Below, in pieces: positions 7,403 through 15,500 of a DNA stretch of 21,346 bases. How positions within the stretch are numbered: the first letter of the stretch is position 1; each line of letters begins with the position of its first letter. This stretch comes from CAZBGR01 sp964491535 (GTDB taxonomy: Bacteria > Bacillota_I > Bacilli_A > RF39 > UBA660), in the NCBI GenBank assembly GCA_964491535.1, contig CAZBGR010000013.1, positions 1 through 21,346 on the forward strand, read 5' to 3'. The notes beneath the pieces are model-generated. The model did not search any database. It was not told the origin of the DNA and saw only the letters and a list, made by a program, of their open reading frames with translations. The position numbers and the translations under genes are program-made.

Positions 7403-7443
7403 TCAATTTACATCCTTTTTTGCGTCAAACAAATGTAAATTGA
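7403..7443. repeat. 11-bp perfect inverted repeat in the recU upstream region
   Basis: TCAATTTACAT (7403-7413) and ATGTAAATTGA (7433-7443) are exact reverse complements separated by 19 bases. The spacer holds a smaller inverted pair, TTTG/CAAA around CGT. It lies between the small minus-strand genes and the recU promoter, so it could be a paired operator or a transcript hairpin. There is no T tract right after either arm. Confidence 0.6.
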
Positions 7444-7513
7444 CAATGCTGTAAGAAACAATATTACCATTAACTAACTTTAAAAAATGTTTTCTTTTAA
7501 TTTATTTATATAG

Positions 7514-7519
7514 TATAAT
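7514..7519 (+). promoter_or_regulatory. Candidate -10 of the recU-ponA promoter
   Basis: TATAAT lies 15 bases before the recU start. No good -35 is seen at 17-18 bases (TTTTCT region), so the leader would be very short and the call is tentative. Confidence 0.35.
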
Positions 7520-7534
7520 AAGATAGGTGAAAAA

Positions 7535-8104
7535 ATGAATTATCCTTATCAAAAAAATAAAGTTTTAACTAATTATGCTAATCGAGGAATGGATTTAGAG
7601 AATGATTTAAATATTACTAATAACTATTATATAGATTGTAATAAAGCCATTATCAATAAAAAAGCCACTCCTATTAAAGTAGTAAAAGTAACTTTTGATA
7701 AAAATAAAAAAACTACTATTAAAGAAGCTTATTTTGAAAAACCAGCTACTACTGATTATAATGGCATTTATAAAGGAAGATATATTGATTTTGAGGCCAA
7801 AGAGGTTCAGCGGATTAATAGGTTTCCCCTACATAACATTAATAACAACCAGCTTAACCATATAAATAATATTATTAATCATGGGGGCATATCTTTTCTT
7901 ATCGTTAGATTTAGACATTTAAATAAAGCTTTTTTACTAAATGGAGAACAATTAATTACTTTTATTAAAGAGAACAAAAGAAAATCAATTCCTCTTGAGT
8001 ATTTTGAAAAATTTGGCTATCAAATAAAGGAATCATTTAGACCAAGACTAGATTATTTAAATATAATTGATAAACTATATTTTAAGAAAGGAACTTTAAA
8101 GTGA
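7535..8104 (+). CDS. recU: Holliday junction resolvase RecU
   Basis: This 189-aa protein is the Firmicutes Holliday junction resolvase, which cuts four-way junctions during recombinational repair and chromosome segregation. The N-terminal YANRGMDLEN (residues 14-23) and the catalytic stretch TDYNGIYKGRYIDFEAKE (73-90, with the acidic and lysine residues of the type II restriction-like core) are typical. A basic arm (34-64) lies between them. The length is near the usual 190-205 aa. AGGTGA lies 4-9 nt before the ATG. Its stop overlaps the GTG start of ponA by 4 bases (GTGA), the conserved recU-ponA pairing of Bacilli. Confidence 0.93.
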   Translation: MNYPYQKNKVLTNYANRGMDLENDLNITNNYYIDCNKAIINKKATPIKVVKVTFDKNKKTTIKEAYFEKPATTDYNGIYKGRYIDFEAKEVQRINRFPLHNINNNQLNHINNIINHGGISFLIVRFRHLNKAFLLNGEQLITFIKENKRKSIPLEYFEKFGYQIKESFRPRLDYLNIIDKLYFKKGTLK

Positions 8105-11043
8105 AGACCAAAATTTTAAAATTTTTAAAAAAAACTAATAAATATCATCTGCTAATCGGGGGATTAGTTGCCTTAATTTTAATTTTATTATTATTAGGAG
8201 TATTTATTTCGACTTATAAATTAAACAAATTAATTAAAGGATTAATTATTGCTCTTTATGCTGGTTTAGTAATTGTCATTGTTTGGCGAGATGAAATAGG
8301 ATATAAAAAAATTAAAAGAAAAAAACATTTTTACAATATAAAAAGAAAAGTTAATAAAATGAGCAATAAAAAATTAACTAAAAAAGGAAAGAAAAAAATT
8401 ATTTCTTTAGTTGGATTAATCACTTTAATTACTGGGATTGTAATATTATCAATAGGAGTTTTATTCTTTTTATATATCGTAATTATTGCCCCTTCTTTTA
8501 ATCCAGATAATTTATATCATAAGGAAGCTTCTGTAATATATGATTATAAAGGAAATGTTATTAGAAAAATAGGAAAAGAAATTAGAGATAAAATATCATA
8601 TCATGATTTACCTCAAGTTTTTATTGATGCTATAATAGCTACTGAAGACTCTAGATATTTTCAACATAATGGATTTGATTTTCCACGTTTTTTAAAAGCT
8701 TCCGCAGGTCAAATGGCTGGTCAAAACGCTGGAGGAGCTTCTACTATTACGATGCAAGTAGTTAGAAATAATCTAACTTCAAACAAACAAAGTATTATTC
8801 GTAAATTTACCGATATTTATCTAGCAATTTTTAAATTAGAAAGAAAATATACTAAAGAAGAAATTTTAGAATTTTATGTTAATACCCCTTTTTTAGGCAA
8901 TCATTCTTACGGTGTCTCAGAAGCATCTCGTAATTACTTTGGTAAGGAAATTCAAGATATTAACCTTTCTGAAGCTGCTTTATTAGCGGGTCTTTTTCAA
9001 GCCCCAAGTATTTATGACCCTTATCGATATCCAGAAAATGCTGAACGAAGAAGAACTACTGTTTTATATTTAATGAAAAGACATGGTTATATTAATAAAG
9101 AAGAAGAAAAAATAGCTAATGCGATAGCTGTTAGTGATTTGTTAATCCCAAAAGATAATTCAGATACTACTAAATATCAAGGTTATATTGATACTGTTGT
9201 CGATGAAATAGAAACCAAATTAAAACAAAGTCCTTATAATATCCCGATGAAAATTTATACTAACTATGATGATGAGAAACAAACTTATCTTCATAAAGTT
9301 TTAACTGGTGAATTATTTACTTTTCCTAATGATAAGGTTCAAGTTGGGATAGCAGTTACCAATGTCAAAACAGGAGCAATAGTAGCAGTTGGTAATGGGC
9401 GAAATCGCAGTGGCGAATTATTATTTAATTTAGCTACTGATTCAAGAATGAAAAAACAAATTGGATCAACAGCTAAACCAATTTTTGAATATGGAGCTGG
9501 AATTGAAAATGAAAATTGGTCAACGGGAACTCTTTTTCTAGATGATAGCCATGCTTATTCAAATGGGGTTGGTGTTAAAAATTGGGATAACAAATATTTT
9601 GGTTTACAAACAATGAGGATGGCTCTTGTTCAATCACGAAATATTCCAGCTTTAAGAGCCTTTCAACAATTAAAAAATAAAGATATTCTTAATTTTGCAA
9701 CTTCCCTAGGTATAGAACCAGAAATAGAGAACGGAAAAATTCATGAAGCTCATGCAATTGGAGCTTTTCCTGGAGCTTCTCCTTTACAAATGGCCGCTGC
9801 CTATGCTGCTTTTGGTAATAGTGGTTATTATATTGAGCCTTATGCTATAAATAAAATTGAATATTTGGATACAAACGAAGTTAAAATCTTTAAGCCAGTT
9901 AAAAAACAAGTAATGTCTGATGCGACTGCTTTTATGATTACCGACATCTTAAGATATGGCGTCGATAGTGGTTATGTAGGAGCAGGAAAAGTGTCTGGTA
10001 TTCAAGTAGCTGCTAAATCGGGTTCTACCAACTTTGATAGTAAAACTAAACAACTTTATAATTTACCAGCTTCGGCCTTAAATGATTTTTGGTATGCTGG
10101 TTATACAGCTGATTATGCTATTGGTTTATGGTATGGTTATGAAAATATTGCTGATGGTTACCATACTGATGCTAATTATAGTAGTCGTGAACGATTATTC
10201 ACCACTATTGCAAAAGGAATCTTTGCTAATAATACTAAATCATTTACCGTCCCTGATAGTGTGATTAAAGTAAAAATAGAAAAAGAAACAGCCCCAGCTA
10301 TGTTACCAAGTCCCTATACCCCTTCTAACATGATAATTGCTGAATATTTTAAAAAAGGAACTGAACCAACTGAAACTTCACCACGCTTTAATACTTTACC
10401 CGCCCCAACCAATCTTGATATTAAAACAGAAAAAAATAATCTTAAATTAACTTGGGATCATATTACGGTACCTAGTTCAGTTACTCCTGAATTAATTAAA
10501 GTTTTTGCTAATCATAAAGATAAATACTTAAATTTAAGAACTGCCTTTGATTTAGCTAATTTAGGAACCATTGGTTATAATGTTTATTTGAAACAAAATA
10601 AGGAATTAATCTTACTTGGTTGGACAGATACTAATCAATTCACTCATAAACCTTTAACTAATGGTACTTTAACTTATGTAGTAAAAGCTTGTTATTCTAT
10701 CTTTAAAGCTAATATAAGTGATGGAGCTGAAATAACCTTATCAGAATATGATTATATTCCAATAATTGAAGTTATTTTAAATGGTAACAAGGTTGTTAAT
10801 TTAAATATCGGTGAACAATATGAAGAAAAAGGAATAACTGTTTTAGATAATTTAGTTAATGTTACTAATGAAGTTTCTATTACTAAAACAACCACTAGAA
10901 TATCAGATAACAAAATAATAACTAATAATTTAATTGATACCTCAGCTCCTGAAAGCTATGAGATTAAATATATTATTACTTATAAAGAATTTACTTATAA
11001 TGAAGAACCATATATAAAAATAAGAACAATTATTATTGAATAA
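8101..11043 (+). CDS. ponA: Class A penicillin-binding protein (PBP1A/PonA)
   Basis: This 980-aa bifunctional enzyme polymerises glycan strands and cross-links stem peptides outside the membrane. Residues 1-100 carry two hydrophobic segments (about 16-37 and 45-62) not found in usual PBP1A. The normal anchor follows at about 100-130. The GT51 domain has EDSRYFQHNGFD (E182 catalytic) and GGASTITMQ (211-219). The transpeptidase has SxxK (S456-K459), SxN (S512-N514) and KSGST (K639-). After it come a fibronectin-III-like domain (about 767-875) and a beta domain like DUF5011 (about 885-980). The GTG start overlaps the recU stop. A start at M87 would give the usual one-anchor form but has a poor ribosome site. 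Confidence 0.92.
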   Translation: MKTKILKFLKKTNKYHLLIGGLVALILILLLLGVFISTYKLNKLIKGLIIALYAGLVIVIVWRDEIGYKKIKRKKHFYNIKRKVNKMSNKKLTKKGKKKIISLVGLITLITGIVILSIGVLFFLYIVIIAPSFNPDNLYHKEASVIYDYKGNVIRKIGKEIRDKISYHDLPQVFIDAIIATEDSRYFQHNGFDFPRFLKASAGQMAGQNAGGASTITMQVVRNNLTSNKQSIIRKFTDIYLAIFKLERKYTKEEILEFYVNTPFLGNHSYGVSEASRNYFGKEIQDINLSEAALLAGLFQAPSIYDPYRYPENAERRRTTVLYLMKRHGYINKEEEKIANAIAVSDLLIPKDNSDTTKYQGYIDTVVDEIETKLKQSPYNIPMKIYTNYDDEKQTYLHKVLTGELFTFPNDKVQVGIAVTNVKTGAIVAVGNGRNRSGELLFNLATDSRMKKQIGSTAKPIFEYGAGIENENWSTGTLFLDDSHAYSNGVGVKNWDNKYFGLQTMRMALVQSRNIPALRAFQQLKNKDILNFATSLGIEPEIENGKIHEAHAIGAFPGASPLQMAAAYAAFGNSGYYIEPYAINKIEYLDTNEVKIFKPVKKQVMSDATAFMITDILRYGVDSGYVGAGKVSGIQVAAKSGSTNFDSKTKQLYNLPASALNDFWYAGYTADYAIGLWYGYENIADGYHTDANYSSRERLFTTIAKGIFANNTKSFTVPDSVIKVKIEKETAPAMLPSPYTPSNMIIAEYFKKGTEPTETSPRFNTLPAPTNLDIKTEKNNLKLTWDHITVPSSVTPELIKVFANHKDKYLNLRTAFDLANLGTIGYNVYLKQNKELILLGWTDTNQFTHKPLTNGTLTYVVKACYSIFKANISDGAEITLSEYDYIPIIEVILNGNKVVNLNIGEQYEEKGITVLDNLVNVTNEVSITKTTTRISDNKIITNNLIDTSAPESYEIKYIITYKEFTYNEEPYIKIRTIIIE

Positions 11044-11053
11044 TATTATTGTT
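11025..11053. terminator. Possible terminator between convergent ponA and nth
   Basis: AACAAT...ATTGTT (6 bp) encloses TATTA...TAATA (5 bp) with a 2-base bulge and the loop TTGAA. It overlaps the ponA stop, is followed by a T-rich stretch, and sits in the 10-base gap region between two convergent genes. AT-only and imperfect. Confidence 0.35.
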
Positions 11054-11683
11054 TTATTTAAGGTTAATATAACTACACCTAGCTTTTAACTTACAATCTT
11101 TACAGTTAGGTTTTAAAGCTTTACAATAATATCTACCAAACAAAACCATTTGATAATGAAAAGATAAACGTTTATTTTCAGCAATTAAATGGTTTAATTT
11201 TTGTTCGATTATTAATGGTTGATCTTTAGAATCAACTAAATTCAATCTTTTTGCTACTCTTTTTACATGAGTATCAATAGCAATTAAAGGTTCCTTAAAC
11301 AAAATAGCTAACACTAAATTTGCTGTTTTCCTTCCGACACCTCTTAAACTTTCAAGGGCTAATCTTTTATTTGGAACTTTACCATTATGTTTTATAATTA
11401 AATCTTGGGCAATACTTTTTATATAATGAGCCTTTTTATAATTCATCCCTAATGGTTTTAAAATATTAATTAAATCATCTAACTTAGCATCTCTTAACGC
11501 TCTTAAAGTTGGATATTTATCAAATAGTTTAGTAGTAACAATATTAACTCTTTTATCAGTTGTTTGAGCACTTAAAACAATAGCTATTAATAATTGATAA
11601 TCAGTTTTATAAAATAATTCGCTTTTAACTTCTTTAAATAATTCGTCAAAATAAGCTAAAATTTTATTTATTTCCTTTGTCAT
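11054..11683 (-). CDS. nth: Endonuclease III (DNA glycosylase/AP lyase)
   Basis: This 209-aa base-excision repair enzyme removes oxidised pyrimidines and nicks at abasic sites. It has the helix-hairpin-helix ESLRGVGRKTANLVL with catalytic K119, and catalytic D137 in AIDTHVKRVAKRL. The C-terminal 4Fe-4S cluster has the C-X6-C-X2-C-X5-C spacing (C187, C194, C197, C203). The length is standard. Its start lies inside the end of dnaD (20-base overlap), with AGAGG 4 nt upstream of the ATG, so translation is probably coupled. The dnaD-nth order is the one seen in Bacillus. Confidence 0.95.
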   Translation of the reverse strand: MTKEINKILAYFDELFKEVKSELFYKTDYQLLIAIVLSAQTTDKRVNIVTTKLFDKYPTLRALRDAKLDDLINILKPLGMNYKKAHYIKSIAQDLIIKHNGKVPNKRLALESLRGVGRKTANLVLAILFKEPLIAIDTHVKRVAKRLNLVDSKDQPLIIEQKLNHLIAENKRLSFHYQMVLFGRYYCKALKPNCKDCKLKARCSYINLK

Positions 11684-12326
11684 TATCCTCTAACCAATTA
11701 TAATCTTCTATTTTTATCTTTTTACTTCTACTTTTTATAAATTTTTCTTTTTCTTTAGCTATATCTGATACTTTTTTTATACCCTTTTTATGCCATTCAA
11801 ATAAAATTTTATCAATATATCTTAAACTACTAGCCCCATTAAAGATGGCTTCTTTTAAAGCCGCTAAAATTATTTCTTCTTTATGCTTAGCCTCTAACCA
11901 CCCATTTATAATCTGATACTCCATTGAAGATAAAGTACGACCAAATTCTTGTTCAAAAACTTGATAAAGATTGAGTTTCCCATTTAAATCCTTATTCCCA
12001 TCCTCTATCAATAATAAAGCCCATTTACTATATAAAGAATCAAAAGATAAATGCTCTTCCATAACCCCTTTGTCATTTTTTTGAACCTTAATAACTAATA
12101 AACCCTTTTCTTGTAATTCATTAATATAATTTAAAATTAATTTATCATCAATATTTAAATCTTTAGCTATTTTTTGATAATCTAAAACATTTCCTTTATC
12201 AATTAAATAAGCTAAAACTATTAAAGATTCACAACTAATATTTAATTTGTGATAATTACGCACTAAAAGAATCGGTAATGTAATACTACCCGCTTTTAAT
12301 ATATTTATTAATTTATCAGTTTGCAT
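11664..12326 (-). CDS. dnaD: DNA replication initiation/restart protein DnaD
   Basis: This 220-aa protein helps load the replicative helicase at the origin and at stalled forks in low-GC Gram-positives. The N-terminal 100 residues form the winged-helix DDBH1 domain (CESLIVLAYLIDKGNVLDYQKIAKDLNI... LQEKGLLVI). Residues about 122-195 form DDBH2, with FEQEFGRTLSSMEYQIINGWL and NGASSLRYIDKILFEWHKKGI, the best conserved DnaD/DnaB signature. A charged tail follows. AGAGGTG lies upstream of the ATG, and a good promoter lies 46 bases further up. It is cotranscribed with nth and divergent from essC. Confidence 0.92.
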   Translation of the reverse strand: MQTDKLINILKAGSITLPILLVRNYHKLNISCESLIVLAYLIDKGNVLDYQKIAKDLNIDDKLILNYINELQEKGLLVIKVQKNDKGVMEEHLSFDSLYSKWALLLIEDGNKDLNGKLNLYQVFEQEFGRTLSSMEYQIINGWLEAKHKEEIILAALKEAIFNGASSLRYIDKILFEWHKKGIKKVSDIAKEKEKFIKSRSKKIKIEDYNWLEDNDKGNK

Positions 12327-12371
12327 CTTAACACCTCTTTTTATTTATTTAACTTTATCCTGAACATTTAT

Positions 12372-12400
12372 ATTATAATACAAGAATGTTTTTAGCACAA
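12372..12400 (-). promoter_or_regulatory. Promoter of dnaD-nth
   Basis: On the minus strand TTGTGC and TATAAT are spaced by 17 bases, with the -10 46 bases upstream of the dnaD start codon. It is divergent from the essC promoter, with only about 30 bases between the two. Confidence 0.6.
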
Positions 12401-12429
12401 TCATTTAATATGAATTATCACTTAAATCC

Positions 12430-12458
12430 TTTACTTTAAACTCAATTAAGGTTATAAT
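12430..12458 (+). promoter_or_regulatory. Promoter of essC-esaB
   Basis: TTTACT and TATAAT are spaced by 17 bases, 59 bases upstream of the essC start. The -10 is perfect and the -35 matches 4 of 6. Confidence 0.55.
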
Positions 12459-12516
12459 TAAATTATTATAAGATATGTTAAAAATAAAAGGGATATCAAA
12501 ATAAAGAGGTGGCAGT

Positions 12517-15500
12517 GTGATTTTATCAATCATTAATAAACATAAAATAAAAACTTATGATTTACCAACCAAGGTAGAGGGTAGTTATTTAATTAATGAT
12601 GAAATAGCTAATAAGTTTTCACTAAATATTGAAGCCTTAAATGGACAATGGCTTTTGAAAAAAAGCAGTTTTAATTTAATTAATAATCATGAACCTATAG
12701 AAGATATTATTTTAAAGCTTTATCAATTTTATTTTCTACAAATAGATTCAACAACAACTTTTATTTTATATTGTACCCCTCAATTTGATCCTTCCTTCAT
12801 CTCTTTTATCGTAAAACCCAATACTGAATTATTGATTGGCAATAATAATAGTAATCATTTAATTTATCAACATGAATTAGTTTCGGCTAATCATGCTAAA
12901 TTAATTTATAAAGATAATAATTGGCAAATTCAAGATTTAAATAGTCAATATTTAACCTATGTCAATAAAGAAGCTATTTTTAAAAGAAACCTAATTAGTG
13001 GCGATGTTGTTTTTATTATGGGTTTAAAAATCATTATTGTTGGTGATTTTATTGTTGTCAATAATCCTCTTAAAAAGGTCCTTATTAATCAAAACGTTTT
13101 AACTATAAAAAAACAAGAGCATTTTTCATTTACCGAAGATGATTTATTACTAGAGGAAACCGAGATAAAATTATATCAAGAGGATGATTATTTCTTACGT
13201 TCACCAAGATTAAAAACGGGAATTGAAAAAATAAATATTACCATTGATCCACCACCATTGAAACAAGAACGAGAAGAAGTTCCTTTAATTTATACTATTG
13301 GTCCCATGATTACCATGGGGATGACCTCCATGGTAATGGGGGGCGTAGCTTTAAATAATGTTATGAATGAAAAGCAAGCTCTAGCTTCAGCCTTACCTAC
13401 CCTTATTATTGCTAGTGCTATGTTAATGTCAATGATTTTATGGCCTTTACTTTCTAAAAAATATCAAAAAAAACAAGAAAAAATTAAAGAAGCTCAAAGA
13501 CAAACTAAATATAACGAATATATTGAATTAAAGAGAAAAGAAATTCAAAATACAATTAATCTTCAAAAAAACATTTTAAATAATAATTATATTTCTTTAA
13601 ATGAATGCCGCGAAATTATCATTGGAAAAAAAGAAGATTTATGGGGAAGGAAAATAGAAGAACCTGATTTTTTAAATTTACGAATTGGGATTGGAGTTGT
13701 TAAACCAGAATTAGATATTAATTATCCAGAAAAACACTTTTCCCTTGAAGAAGATAATTTAAGATCTAATCTTGATCTTTTAATTTATGAATCTAAAGAC
13801 ATAAAAGATGTTCCACTTTGTCTTTCCTTAACAGAAAAATACGCTACAGCGATTGTAGGAGATAAGCTCCTAACTAAAAGTTTTATTGACGGCTTAATTT
13901 TACAGTTAATAACCTTCCATAGTTATGATGATTTAAAAATTGTTTTATTTACTAATGAACAAAACCTAGCTAAATGGGACTATTTAAAAATATTACCTCA
14001 TCTCTTTACCGATGATAAAGAAATGCGTTTTCTAGCTACTAATCCTAACGAGATGAGTCAAATATCACATTATTTAGAAGAAGTATTTAATCAACGAAAA
14101 TACAAAAGTACTTCTACTTCAACAGAAGAAAACACTCAAAACTATTTAAGTTATAGTCCTTATTATGTAATTATTACTGACAATTTAAAAATTGCCCGTC
14201 ATATTAAAATTATCAAAGACACCCTAAGTCAAAAAATAAACTATGGTTTTTCTCTTTTAATTAAGCATGATAAGTTTTCTGATTTACCTAATGAATGTTC
14301 AACCTTTATTAATGTAGCCGAAAATCAATCAGGATTATTTGAAAAGCAAGTCACCGCTTCTAATTTAAAAGGTTTTCAAGCTGATTTTAATCCGACCATT
14401 AATATGAAAGAATGCGCTGTTAACTTAGCTAATATTCCAATATCTCTTTCAATTGATAAAATTAATTTGCCTAATATCGTTACTTTCTTAGAAATGTATG
14501 AAGTTGGCAAAGTAGAACAATTAAACTTGCTTGAAAAATGGAAAACTAATAATCCAGTTATTAGTTTATCAGCTCCAGTAGGCATTGGTGAAAATGGCGA
14601 ATTATTTCACCTTGATTTACATGAAAAATTTCATGGACCACATGGATTAATTGCCGGAATGACAGGCTCAGGTAAAAGTGAATTTATTATTAGTTATATT
14701 TTATCACTAGCTATTAATTTTCATCCCCATGAATTAAGTATTATTTTAATTGATTATAAAGGGGGAGGTATTGCTGGAGCTTTTGAAAATAATGAAACTA
14801 AAATAAAATTACCACATTTAGCAGGAACTATTACTAATTTAGAGACTGTAGAATTAAATAGATCTTTAATGTCAATTGAAAGCGAATTAAAAAGAAGACA
14901 ACGAATTTTTTATAAAGCTAGAGAAATATTAAACGAAAGCACAATTGATATTTATAAATATCAACGCTTATATCGAGAAGGTTTAGTTGATACTCCAGTA
15001 TCTCATTTGTTTATTATTAGTGATGAATTTGCCGAATTAAAAGTTCAACAACCAGAATTTATGCAACAATTAATTAGTACCGCTCGTATTGGACGTAGTT
15101 TGGGAGTCCATTTAATTTTAGCTACCCAAAAACCATCTGGAATAGTTGATGATCAAATATGGAGTAATAGTAAATTTAGAATCTGTTTTAAAGTTCAAGA
15201 AAAGGCTGACAGTATGGATATGATTAAAACAGCTGAAGCAGCCACTTTAAAACACGTGGGACGATTTTATTTGCAAGTTGGTTATAACGAGTTTTTCGCT
15301 TTAGCCCAATCAGCTTGGGCCGGAGCTAAATATATTCCTATGGATAAACTTAAGAAAAAAATAGATACTAGTATAAATTTTATTGATAATACAGGATATG
15401 TTCTAAAACATGTCGATCATCGCCACTCTTATGAAACTATAACTAGCTATGGAGAAGAATTAACTAATATTGTTAAATATTTGGACGCTATGGCTAAAAA

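Noticed and set aside
10082..10264. 60-aa plus-strand frame
   Set aside because: It is inside the PBP transpeptidase domain in another frame, without a start signal.
14376..14585. 69-aa minus-strand frame
   Set aside because: Antisense to essC, with no ribosome site or recognisable domain.
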